The notes beneath the pieces were generated by a model. It searched no databases, was not told the origin of the DNA, and saw only the letters and a list, made by a program, of their open reading frames with translations. Positions 44,046 through 52,077 of a stretch of 64,000 nucleotides of DNA are shown piece after piece. A program made the position numbers and the translations under genes. Each line of letters begins with the position of its first letter. The stretch's first letter is position 1. Location of the stretch: assembly GCF_004121075.1 (NCBI RefSeq), contig NZ_RHLN01000009.1:1-64000 (forward strand), written 5' to 3'. The stretch is from Lutibacter sp. HS1-25 (lineage in GTDB: Bacteria > Bacteroidota > Bacteroidia > Flavobacteriales > Flavobacteriaceae).

Positions 44046-45458
44046 CTACTTAAAAACAGCTAAAATAGCTTTTAACAACCTGTTATAGCCTATATTATTC
44101 AATTCAAATTCAACCACATCTTTATTTTCTTCTGGTTGAATTTCTCGTGATTTTAATTGTTCATCTAACTGACTATAGCTAACCCCCAGGCGTACGATAA
44201 CCAAATCTTTTGAAGGAATAACAATCACACGTTGTCCTTGATAACCATCAGCAAAAAACATGTCTTTTGGAACATCGGGCATTTTACCTCCAGCATTTAA
44301 CCAAAATTGCGCGCCATAAACACCCTGCGACCCATTGGTTGGTGTTGCAGTATATGTTACCCAATCTTCACTAAAAATTTGTTCGCCATTCCAGTTTCCT
44401 TTATTTAAATACAACAAGCCAAATTTTGCCCAATCTCTTGTATTTGCCCAACCGTATGATGAAGCAACATAATTACCCGCCAAATCGGTTTCAAAAATCA
44501 TAGAATGCATACCAATTTTATCAAATAAATCAGTGTACCAAAAATCAAGATACTCTTGATGTGTTTTAAATTTACTCCTAATAATTCCACTTAATAAATT
44601 AGAGGTTCCAGACGAATAATTCCAAGTTTCATTTGGCTTTCCTACCAAAGGTTTATTTATTTGAGATTTGGTCATATCTGTATCCAAATACAACATTTTT
44701 GTCACGTCTGATATTTTAGTATAATCCTCTTCCCACTCCAAACCACTATTCATTTGCAACAAATTATTGATGGTTATTTTTGAACGTTCATCGTTTTTCC
44801 AAGCATCAATAGGTGCAGGTTCATCAACATTTAATTGACCTTTAAAATTCAACACACCACAAACTGCACTCATCAAACTTTTACCCATAGACCAACCAAG
44901 CATTAAAGATTTTTCGTCAAAACCTTCAGCATATTTTTCAGCAATTATTTGGTTTTTATAAATTACCAAAAAAGATCTTGTTGTATTTGTTGCTGTGTTT
45001 TCATTAAAATAAGCATCAACAATTTCATTTAACTTTTTATAATCAACATTTGCAAAAACGGTGTCTTTTTGAGGTAAATCTCCATACGGAAAAGGTAAAT
45101 TTTTAGAAGTTATATTTCTTTTAGGCACCAAATAAGGTGCATTTTCATCATAATCTTCATTAATTACAACGGCACCTAAACCTTCTCTATAAACTGCAGT
45201 TCTGCTTTTAAAACCAAAAACATTGGTTGTAACCATTTTATTTTCAAAATCTACTTTGTTTGTTGCTAATGAAACCGGAGAAAAACCATTGTCTGAAGTT
45301 TCAACCATTTCTTGAGATCTTTTTGCAATAAAAACACTGGAAGCAAGGTTTTTTGCTGAATGACCTGATATCAAAACCAGTTTTTGAAAATTTGTATAAC
45401 CAAAGTAAATAACGACTATTACTAAGATTGAAAGTGAAATTTTTAGCGCTTTTTTCAT
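44046..45458 (-). CDS. Serine hydrolase of the class C beta-lactamase/EstB family
   Basis: The 470-residue protein starts with one membrane helix or uncleaved signal (LKISLSILVIVVIYFGYTNF). The catalytic domain begins near residue 140: the nucleophile is in GWSMGKSLMSAV (SxxK), the Tyr motif is WNYSSGTSNLL (YxS), and the C-terminal conserved region is FADGYQGQRVIVIP, where GYQG may replace KTG/HTG. Members are esterases, peptidases or penicillin-recognising enzymes, so a specific reaction cannot be given. It is transcribed away from the efflux operon; the spacer is a degenerate ACTG-type repeat. Confidence 0.85.
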   Translation of the reverse strand: MKKALKISLSILVIVVIYFGYTNFQKLVLISGHSAKNLASSVFIAKRSQEMVETSDNGFSPVSLATNKVDFENKMVTTNVFGFKSRTAVYREGLGAVVINEDYDENAPYLVPKRNITSKNLPFPYGDLPQKDTVFANVDYKKLNEIVDAYFNENTATNTTRSFLVIYKNQIIAEKYAEGFDEKSLMLGWSMGKSLMSAVCGVLNFKGQLNVDEPAPIDAWKNDERSKITINNLLQMNSGLEWEEDYTKISDVTKMLYLDTDMTKSQINKPLVGKPNETWNYSSGTSNLLSGIIRSKFKTHQEYLDFWYTDLFDKIGMHSMIFETDLAGNYVASSYGWANTRDWAKFGLLYLNKGNWNGEQIFSEDWVTYTATPTNGSQGVYGAQFWLNAGGKMPDVPKDMFFADGYQGQRVIVIPSKDLVIVRLGVSYSQLDEQLKSREIQPEENKDVVEFELNNIGYNRLLKAILAVFK

Positions 45459-45479
45459 TTTTTTGAATTTTGGTTGTTG

Positions 45480-45560
45480 GTTTTAAGTACAGCTACTGAA
45501 TACTGTTACTGTAAACTATAACTGAATACTGCTTACTGATACTGAATACTGTAAACTAAT
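45480..45560. repeat. Degenerate ACTG/ATACTG repeat spacer
   Basis: About nine iterations of ACTGAATACTG-like words occur between the serine hydrolase and the TetR gene. The tract is similar to the filler at 52040-52070. Confidence 0.55.
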
Positions 45561-45586
45561 AATGCAACTCAAAAGTACCAAATATT

Positions 45587-45632
45587 TTGTTAGTTTAAAA
45601 AAAGTATTTACATTTGTTAACCATATGGTTAA
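45587..45632 (+). promoter_or_regulatory. Promoter and operator of the TetR-efflux operon
   Basis: TTG (45587-45589), 19 bases, TACATTTG (45609-45616) is a full consensus promoter. Immediately after the -7 box is the perfect 16-bp palindrome TTAACCATATGGTTAA (45617-45632), exactly over the expected transcription start. This is the classic placement for an autorepressing TetR-family operator. The TetR start codon is 15 bases further. Confidence 0.75.
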
Positions 45633-45646
45633 ACCTTTTAGTTAAA

Positions 45647-46261
45647 ATGAATTCAAAAAAAACACAAACATCTGCTGAAACCGATATTTTAGAAGCTGCA
45701 AAACGCATTTTTCAGCTAAAAGGAATGGAAGGAGCTCGTATGCAAGAGATTGCAGATGAAGCCGGAATTAACAAAGCTTTGCTACACTATTATTACCGCA
45801 GTAAACAATTGCTTTTTGAAGCTGTTTTTAAAAATGCATTTATGCTGTTGGCCCCACAATTAAACAAGGTTTTAAACGACGATTCTTCTTTATTTGATAA
45901 AATCACCAACTTTTCACATAATTACATTTCGTTTGTGGTAAAACATCCATATTTACCAAATTTCATCATTCAGGAATTGAATAGAAATCCAGAATTCATT
46001 TTAAAATTAACGTCAGACAAACATTTTCCGAGCATTGGTAAATTTAAAAAACAGGTCGAAGAAAACGTGGTTGCTAAAATTATAAGACCCATTAAACCCG
46101 AACAATTATTTATAAATCTATTTGCTTTAAATATTTTTCCTTTTATAGCATCTCCATTGTTAAAAGGTTTTTTAGGTATTAATAATTGCGATTTTAACGA
46201 CTTAATTGAAGAACGAAAAACCGAAGTTGCATCATTTATTATCAATGCTATAAAAGTTTAA
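45647..46261 (+). CDS. TetR/AcrR family transcriptional regulator
   Basis: The 204-residue protein has an N-terminal TetR helix-turn-helix (ILEAAKRIFQLKGMEGARMQEIADEAGINKALLHYYYRSKQLLFEAVF) and a C-terminal ligand-binding helical domain with the segment VKHPYLPNFIIQELNRNP typical of the YbiH/CecR-like group. The frame extends to 45614, but the palindrome and -7 box make the ATG at 45647 the likely start. It is the first gene of an operon with tolC-like, hlyD-like and ABC genes, spaced 4 bp from the tolC-like gene. In E. coli the related CecR controls the ybhGFSR efflux genes, which supports the same circuit here. Confidence 0.88.
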   Translation: MNSKKTQTSAETDILEAAKRIFQLKGMEGARMQEIADEAGINKALLHYYYRSKQLLFEAVFKNAFMLLAPQLNKVLNDDSSLFDKITNFSHNYISFVVKHPYLPNFIIQELNRNPEFILKLTSDKHFPSIGKFKKQVEENVVAKIIRPIKPEQLFINLFALNIFPFIASPLLKGFLGINNCDFNDLIEERKTEVASFIINAIKV

Positions 46262-46265
46262 ACCA

Positions 46266-47522
46266 ATGAAAAAATTACTATTTTACACTTTTATTTTTTT
46301 AACGATTGGTGTTTTTTCACAAGAACAATTAAGTTTAGAAACTTGTTATACGCTGGTTCAAAAAAATTATCCGTTAGCAAAACAAAACGATTTATTGACG
46401 CAACAAAACAACCTTGATTTAAAGGTTATTAAAACAAAAAAACTACCTCAATTTGATTTTTTAATTCAGGCTACATACCAGTCTGATGTTACACAAATGC
46501 CAATAGACATTCCGGGATCAGGTTTTGAAGCACCAAATTTAGACCAATACAAATCAACCCTTTCAGTAAATCAGTTAATTTATGGAGGTGGAAAAATTGA
46601 TGCAGTTGCTAATTTGAAATCTGCCGAATTAAAAACACATCAAAAACAAATAGAAGTAAGCTTGTACCAACTAAAAAAACAAGTCAACCAATTGTATTTT
46701 TCAATTTTAAATTTACAGGAAAAAAATACTTTATTAAATGCTAAAAAAAATCAATTAACAACCCAACTTAAAGAAGTAAAAGCAGGCATTGAATTTGGCA
46801 CTATTTTACCTAATGCAGATGCTGCTTTAGAAGTCGAATTGTTAAAAATTGACCAACAGCTGGTCGAAATTGCTGTTAATAAAAATACCATGATTGAAAC
46901 GCTTTCAAAGTTGATTGGAAATGAAATTAGCACAACAATTACTTTTGAAAACCCTACCATTATATCAAATACAGCAACAGAAATTAACAGACCCGAATTG
47001 GATTTATTTCAACTTCAAAAAGAACAAATTGAAACATCAGAAAATTTAATTTCAAAACAAAACACACCACAAATTGCAGGTTTTGCGACTGGTGGTTTTG
47101 GAAATCCTGGTTTAAATATGCTAGACAATGCTTTTAAAACGTACTATTGGGTTGGGGTTAGAATGAATTGGGATGTTTTTAACTGGAATGCAACTAAAAA
47201 CGAACGTCAGTCATTACTTATCAATAAAGATATTGTTGATAGTGAAGCCGAAGTTTTTAACCTCAACACTCAAATTGAACTGAATCAGCAACAAGCGGAA
47301 ATTTCAAAAATTGAATCTTTTATAAAAACAGATGCTGAAATTATTGAATTGCGTAAAAAGATAGTAAAAACTGCCGCTTCGCAATTACAAAATGGAGTCA
47401 TCACTTCATCTGCCTATATAACAGAGTTTACCAATTTATTTGAAGCAGAAAACAATATAAATGTGCACAATATTCAGTTGTTATTGGCCAAAGCAAATTA
47501 CAATGTAACAATAGGAAACTAA
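46266..47522 (+). CDS. TolC family outer-membrane efflux protein
   Basis: The 418-residue protein has a signal peptide (MKKLLFYTFIFLTIGVFS, then Q) and the two-repeat TolC architecture of long coiled helices: LSLETCYTLVQKNYP near the N-terminus and NGVITSSAYITEFTNLFEAENNINVHNIQLLLAKANY near the C-terminus. It would form the outer-membrane exit duct for the ABC transporter encoded downstream. It starts 4 bp after the TetR gene. Confidence 0.9.
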   Translation: MKKLLFYTFIFLTIGVFSQEQLSLETCYTLVQKNYPLAKQNDLLTQQNNLDLKVIKTKKLPQFDFLIQATYQSDVTQMPIDIPGSGFEAPNLDQYKSTLSVNQLIYGGGKIDAVANLKSAELKTHQKQIEVSLYQLKKQVNQLYFSILNLQEKNTLLNAKKNQLTTQLKEVKAGIEFGTILPNADAALEVELLKIDQQLVEIAVNKNTMIETLSKLIGNEISTTITFENPTIISNTATEINRPELDLFQLQKEQIETSENLISKQNTPQIAGFATGGFGNPGLNMLDNAFKTYYWVGVRMNWDVFNWNATKNERQSLLINKDIVDSEAEVFNLNTQIELNQQQAEISKIESFIKTDAEIIELRKKIVKTAASQLQNGVITSSAYITEFTNLFEAENNINVHNIQLLLAKANYNVTIGN

Positions 47523-47623
47523 TCCCAAAAGGGAAAATTTAATTAAAAAGTAAAAATGAATACTTAAAAGTTGAAAACAATTACACCCTTAAACTATTCA
47601 ACCTTTAAACAAAATAAAGCCTT

Positions 47624-48532
47624 ATGAAAAATTATAAACGCATCATCGGATTGCTGATTGCCATCAGTATTATTTCATGCAAAAACAACGAAAAAGCCGA
47701 TGGGTATGGCAATTTTGAAGCAACAGAAATAACTGTTTCTGCAGAGAATAATGGAAAATTAATTCAGTTTACCATTGAAGAAGGTCAAGACTTAATAAGC
47801 AATCAAATTGTAGGTTTTATAGACACCATTCCTTTGAACCTAAAAAAAGAACAATTGTTGGTTTCAAAAAATGTAATTACATCAAAATCTAAAGGTGTTT
47901 TATCTCAAATTGATGTTTTAAACGCACAGTTAAAAACAGCTAAAATTTCAAAAAACAGGATTGAAAATTTATTGAAAGAAAACGCAGCCACCCAACAACA
48001 ATTAGATGATATTGATGGTAAAATTGATGTAATAAAAAATCAAATAAAAAGTATTGAAATTCAAAATGCACCTGTTGTAAACGAATTAAAAAGTATTGAT
48101 GTTCAAATTCAACAAATTGAAGATCAAATAACAAAAAGTATTGTTAAAAATCCAATTAACGGTACTGTTTTAGCCAAATATACCGAACCAAATGAAATTA
48201 CTTCTTTTGGAAAACCTTTGTATAAAATTGCCGATTTAACCACACTTCAATTAAGGGTTTATATTAGTGAAACGCAACTTTCTAGTATTAAAATCGGACA
48301 AGAAGTTACGGTGAAAATTGATGGTGAAAAAGGCTTAAAAAGTTACTCTGGAACTATTTCATGGATTGCTTCGGAAGCTGAATTTACACCTAAAATAATT
48401 CAAACAAAAGAAGAGCGTGTAAACTTGGTTTATGCGGTTAAAATTGATGTGAAAAACGATGGAAGTTTAAAAATAGGAATGCCTGCGGAGATGATCCTAT
48501 CCCCGCCCCTTTCCAAAGAAAAGGGAGCGTAA
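47624..48532 (+). CDS. HlyD family periplasmic adaptor (YbhG-like)
   Basis: The 302-residue protein is a membrane-fusion adaptor linking the ABC permeases to the TolC-like duct. It has a lipoprotein-like N-terminus (LLIAISIISC), a barrel-sandwich domain (SAENNGKLIQFTIEEGQDL), a coiled-coil hairpin (about 80-170, IDGKIDVIKNQIKSIEIQ), and the second half IVKNPINGTVLAKYTEPNEITSFGKPLYKIADL. The last ten residues (SPPLSKEKGA) after the natural end GMPAEMIL are translated from an intergenic-type CCCCTTTCC..GGGAG repeat. The adaptor is the second structural gene of the efflux operon. Confidence 0.88.
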   Translation: MKNYKRIIGLLIAISIISCKNNEKADGYGNFEATEITVSAENNGKLIQFTIEEGQDLISNQIVGFIDTIPLNLKKEQLLVSKNVITSKSKGVLSQIDVLNAQLKTAKISKNRIENLLKENAATQQQLDDIDGKIDVIKNQIKSIEIQNAPVVNELKSIDVQIQQIEDQITKSIVKNPINGTVLAKYTEPNEITSFGKPLYKIADLTTLQLRVYISETQLSSIKIGQEVTVKIDGEKGLKSYSGTISWIASEAEFTPKIIQTKEERVNLVYAVKIDVKNDGSLKIGMPAEMILSPPLSKEKGA

Positions 48533-48605
48533 ATTTTAGTTAAACAATATTTAAAACACAATCAAAAAAAAGTCCTTCCCTTGGGGAAGGATTTAGGATG
48601 GGATA
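48498..48605. repeat. Paired G/C-rich hairpin repeats at the end of the hlyD gene
   Basis: CCCCTTTCCAAAGAAAAGGGAG-like sequence (48509-48530) forms the gene's last codons, and AAGTCCTTCCCTTGGGGAAGGA (48569-48590) follows in the spacer. Both are G/C-rich palindromes unlike the AT-rich genes around them; a third related one is at 51960-51985. Confidence 0.55.
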
Positions 48606-48609
48606 AAAA

Positions 48610-49512
48610 ATGAGTATAACAGTAACAAATATCAGCAAATCCTTCAAAAAAATTGAAGCCTTAAAAAACATTTCTTTCGATGTTAAAGAAGGCGAATTGT
48701 TTGGCTTAATTGGTCCAGATGGCGCTGGAAAAACCACTTTATTTAGGGTATTAACCACGTTGTTATTTGCTAATGAAGGAACCGCAACTGTTGCTGGTTT
48801 TGATATTGTAAAAGACTATAAAAATATTCGAAATTGTGTGGGCTATATGCCCGGTAAATTTTCGTTGTATCACGATTTAACTGTTGAAGAAAATCTGGAA
48901 TTTTTTGCAACTATTTTTGGTACAACCATCGAAGAAAATTACGATTTAATAAAAGATATTTACATTCAAATTGAACCTTTTAAAAACCGTAGAGCAGGTA
49001 AATTATCGGGTGGTATGAAACAAAAATTAGCTTTGTGCTGTGCGTTAATTCACAAACCTAAAGTGTTGTTTTTAGACGAGCCAACTACGGGTGTTGACCC
49101 AGTTTCTCGAAAAGAATTTTGGGAAATGCTAAAACGCTTGCAACAAAAAGGAATTACCATGTTGGTTTCAACACCATATATGGATGAAGCCGAATTGTGC
49201 GATCGTATTGCACTGATCCAAAATGGACAAATTTTAGAAATTGACACACCTCAAAAAATTGTAAAACATTACCCTAAAACCATCTACAATATTAGTGCAG
49301 ATAATATGTATTTATTAATTAAAAGCTTAAAAGCATTTAAACATAATTATAGTGTATATCCTTTTGGTGAGTTTGTACATTATACCGATAAAAGAAATGA
49401 TTTTACACCTGCCGAATTGGCAAATTATTTAAAAAATAAAGGTTTACAAAATATACAAATAAACAAAACAAAAGCAACCATTGAAGATACTTTTATGGAG
49501 CTGGCTAAATAA
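48610..49512 (+). CDS. ABC transporter ATP-binding protein (YbhF N-half-like)
   Basis: The 300-residue ATPase has Walker A GPDGAGKTTLFRVL (about 36), the signature LSGGMKQKLALCCALI, Walker B VLFLDEPTTGVDPVSRKEF and an H-loop replaced by STPYMDEAE (Ser in place of the common THYMDEAE). The C-terminal 80 residues form an extra domain. In E. coli YbhF two such ABC units are fused; here each is encoded by its own gene, and this is the first. Confidence 0.9.
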   Translation: MSITVTNISKSFKKIEALKNISFDVKEGELFGLIGPDGAGKTTLFRVLTTLLFANEGTATVAGFDIVKDYKNIRNCVGYMPGKFSLYHDLTVEENLEFFATIFGTTIEENYDLIKDIYIQIEPFKNRRAGKLSGGMKQKLALCCALIHKPKVLFLDEPTTGVDPVSRKEFWEMLKRLQQKGITMLVSTPYMDEAELCDRIALIQNGQILEIDTPQKIVKHYPKTIYNISADNMYLLIKSLKAFKHNYSVYPFGEFVHYTDKRNDFTPAELANYLKNKGLQNIQINKTKATIEDTFMELAK

Positions 49513-49547
49513 GTAAGCAGAAGCAGCAAGCAAAAAACGGAATATCA

Positions 49548-49611
49548 CCTCGAGCGCAGTCGAGAGGTTTTTAATTATACATAAATAGTTCTCGACTGCG
49601 CTCGAACTGAC
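49548..49611. repeat. Inverted pair of TCGA-rich repeats between the ATPase genes
   Basis: CCTCGAGCGCAGTCGAGAGG (49548-49567) and a related element with TTCTCGACTGCGCTCGAA (49589-49606) face each other across 20 AT-rich bases. They share TCGA-flanked ends and the AACTGAC tail with family 2. Confidence 0.65.
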
Positions 49612-49620
49612 AAAGTAAAT

Positions 49621-50361
49621 ATGAAAAAAGAAAATGTTATAATAGTTGAAAATTTAACTAAAAAATTTGGTGACTTTACGGCTGTTAATGCCATTTCTTT
49701 TGAAGTGAAAAAAGGTGAAATTTTTGGATTTTTAGGTGCGAACGGAGCAGGAAAAACAACCGCAATGAAAATGTTAATTGGCATCTCAAAACCATCAGTC
49801 GGAAATGCTAGCGTTGCAGGTTTTGATGTTTATAAAAATCCGGATGCTATTAAAAAAAATATTGGTTATATGAGTCAGAAATTTGCTTTGTACGACGATT
49901 TAACTGTGAAAGAAAATATTACTTTTTTTGGTGGAATTTATGGTTTATCAAGAGCTGAAATCAAAGAAAAAACAGCCGTGCTAATTAACGAATTAAACCT
50001 GCAAGAAGTAAGCAACAAATTGGTAGGTTCTTTGCCTTTGGGTTGGAAACAAAAAATTTCATTTTCAGTGGCGCTTTTACATCAGCCAAAAATTGTTTTT
50101 TTAGATGAACCAACTGGTGGTGTTGACCCAATAACTAGACGTCAGTTTTGGGAAATGATTTACAAAACAGCCAACGAAGGAACTACCATTTTTGTAACCA
50201 CACATTATATGGACGAGGCTGAATATTGCGACAGAGTTTCTATTATGGTTGATGGAAAAATTGAGGCTTTAGACACCCCAAAAAAATTAAAAGAAAAGTA
50301 CAATTCACAAAATATGAATGATGTGTTTTTGAAATTGGCTAGAAGCCCAATGAATAATTAA
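49621..50361 (+). CDS. ABC transporter ATP-binding protein (YbhF C-half-like)
   Basis: The 246-residue ATPase has Walker A GANGAGKTTAMKML (about 38), Walker B IVFLDEPTGGVDPITRRQF and H-loop TTHYMDEAEYCDRVS. Its ABC signature is degenerate, SLPLGWKQKISFSVALL instead of LSGGQ. Degenerate signatures are seen in one half of asymmetric ABC pairs such as YbhF, so this unit probably pairs with the canonical ATPase at 48610. A 490-bp repeat mosaic separates it from the permeases. Confidence 0.9.
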   Translation: MKKENVIIVENLTKKFGDFTAVNAISFEVKKGEIFGFLGANGAGKTTAMKMLIGISKPSVGNASVAGFDVYKNPDAIKKNIGYMSQKFALYDDLTVKENITFFGGIYGLSRAEIKEKTAVLINELNLQEVSNKLVGSLPLGWKQKISFSVALLHQPKIVFLDEPTGGVDPITRRQFWEMIYKTANEGTTIFVTTHYMDEAEYCDRVSIMVDGKIEALDTPKKLKEKYNSQNMNDVFLKLARSPMNN

Positions 50362-50411
50362 AAATTAAAAATGAATAATTAAAAAGTTTGAGTATTGATA
50401 TATTAGAATTT

Positions 50412-50595
50412 AACCCGTTGGGTGCAAATATTAAAAACGTCAGTTCGAGTGTTTTTTGTGTAGTAAAACGGAACAAAAAATGTATCGAGAACCTTTTTTA
50501 ATAATAATTTTTCGCTTCTCGATACGATTTTCTATTGAAAATCACTCGAACTGACGAAAAATTTATCGTCAAAAATTAATTGCACCCAACAGGTT
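50412..50595. repeat. Composite repeat: outer GGGTGCAA inverted pair enclosing two family 2 elements
   Basis: AACCCGTTGGGTGCAA (50412-50427) and TTGCACCCAACAGGTT (50580-50595) are inverted. Between them are family 2 copies at 50439-50493 (minus form; arms TTTTTTGT / ACAAAAAA) and 50515-50556 (plus form; arms GATTTTC / GAAAATC). The arms are complementary within each copy but differ between copies. Confidence 0.7.
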
Positions 50596-50622
50596 AGAAT
50601 TTAGATATTAAATAGTAAAACT

Positions 50623-50760
50623 GTCATTGCAGGATGGAGGGTTTAGAAAATGTTCGGTGAACATTTTTACCGAACAGGTCAGCTGGCGCAAGGAAAAAAA
50701 ATTGTGGCAATCTCTCCATAAAAATGAGATAACCACGTCGCTATCGCTCCTCGTTATGAC
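50623..50760. repeat. GTCATTGC...GTTATGAC long palindromic repeat
   Basis: It opens GTCATTGCAGGATGGAGG and closes CGCTCCTCGTTATGAC. It contains the hairpin TGTTCGGT / ACCGAACA and the words GTGGCAATCTC and GAGATAACCAC. From general knowledge this resembles the widespread GTCATTGCGAGGA..CTCCTCGCAATGAC type of dispersed bacterial repeat. Confidence 0.6.
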
Positions 50761-50852
50761 AAAGTATTGAGATATGCTGGTCGTTGAGCGGAGCCGAAGC
50801 AACAGTTTGAAAACAACAATTAATAATTCGTAATTGACAATTCGTAATTAAA

Positions 50853-51959
50853 ATGAATAGATTTATAGGCTTTGTAAAAAAAGAATTTTATCACATATAT
50901 AGAGATAAACGCTCATTGTTTATACTTTTTGGAATGCCTATTGTTCAAATTATGCTGTTTGGTTTTGCCATTACCAATGAAATTAACAATGTAAATATTG
51001 CTATTTTAGATCATTCAAAAGATGCAACAACACAAGAAATTATCAATAAAATAGCAGCTTCAAAATATTTTAGCGTGCAGGATTATATTCAAAATGAAGC
51101 CGAAATTGAAAATTCTTTTAAAAAAGGAACCCTTAAAGCTGTACTTATTTTTGAAAAAGATTTTAGCAAAAAATTAATCACCCAAAACAATGCTACAGTT
51201 CAAATTATTACCGATGCAACAGACCCCAATACAGCAAATACTATAAGCAATTACACCAATGCCATTTTACAAAATTATCAGCAAGAATTAAATAAAACAA
51301 CTAAAATTCCTTATCAAATTATACCAAAAACACGGATGGTTTTTAACCCCGAATTGAAAAGTGTTTTTATGTTTGTACCTGGAGTTATGACCATTATTTT
51401 GATGTTGGTTTCGGCAATGATGACCTCTATTTCTATAACTCGCGAAAAAGAATTAGGCACTATGGAGGTACTTTTAGTTTCGCCTTTAAAACCAATTTTG
51501 GTTATTGTTGGCAAAGTAGTTCCGTATATATTTTTATCGGTTATCAATGCAACTATTATTATTTTACTCAGCCTTTTTGTTTTTAAAATGCCCGTTCAAG
51601 GAAGCTTGTTTTTACTTGGTTTAGAAAGTGTTTTATTTATTATTACATCCCTTTCTTTAGGTATTTTAATTTCAACCATATCTGTAACGCAGCAAACAGC
51701 CATGATGATCTCTTTAATGGCATTAATGCTACCAACAATATTGCTATCGGGCTTTATATTTCCAATAAGTAGTATGCCGCTGCCTTTGCAAATAATAAGT
51801 AATATCATTCCTGCCAAATGGTTTATAATAATTATTAAAGGCATAATGCTTAAAGGTGTTGGCATTTTATTTATTTGGAAAGAAACCCTTATTTTATTAG
51901 GTATGACACTGTTTTTTATTGCAGTAAGTGTGAAAAAATATAAGATTAGATTGGAGTAA
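50853..51959 (+). CDS. ABC-2 type permease (YbhS/YbhR-like), first
   Basis: The 368-residue membrane protein has TM1 after MNRFIGFVKKEFYHIYRDKRSLF, a periplasmic domain of about 150 residues (NVNIAILDHSKDATTQE...), and five TM helices from residue 170 including the EKELGTMEVLLVSPLKP motif that couples to the ATPase, and LSGFIFPISSMP. It is one half of the efflux permease heterodimer with the gene at 52078. Confidence 0.92.
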   Translation: MNRFIGFVKKEFYHIYRDKRSLFILFGMPIVQIMLFGFAITNEINNVNIAILDHSKDATTQEIINKIAASKYFSVQDYIQNEAEIENSFKKGTLKAVLIFEKDFSKKLITQNNATVQIITDATDPNTANTISNYTNAILQNYQQELNKTTKIPYQIIPKTRMVFNPELKSVFMFVPGVMTIILMLVSAMMTSISITREKELGTMEVLLVSPLKPILVIVGKVVPYIFLSVINATIIILLSLFVFKMPVQGSLFLLGLESVLFIITSLSLGILISTISVTQQTAMMISLMALMLPTILLSGFIFPISSMPLPLQIISNIIPAKWFIIIIKGIMLKGVGILFIWKETLILLGMTLFFIAVSVKKYKIRLE

Positions 51960-51985
51960 TCCCCCTAACCCCCAAAGGGGGAATT
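51960..51985. repeat. Short G/C palindrome after the first permease gene
   Basis: CCCCCTAACCCCCAAAGGGGG folds into CCCCC AAA-type hairpin GGGGG two bases after the stop. The word CCCCCTAACCCCC is a common flavobacterial dispersed repeat. It may act as a partial terminator. Confidence 0.45.
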
Positions 51986-52077
51986 GTTATAAATTATATT
52001 AAAAATGAAATATTAAATAGTAGAAGTTAAAAAAACAAGACACTGAATACCCAATACTGAATACTAGATACCAAAAA

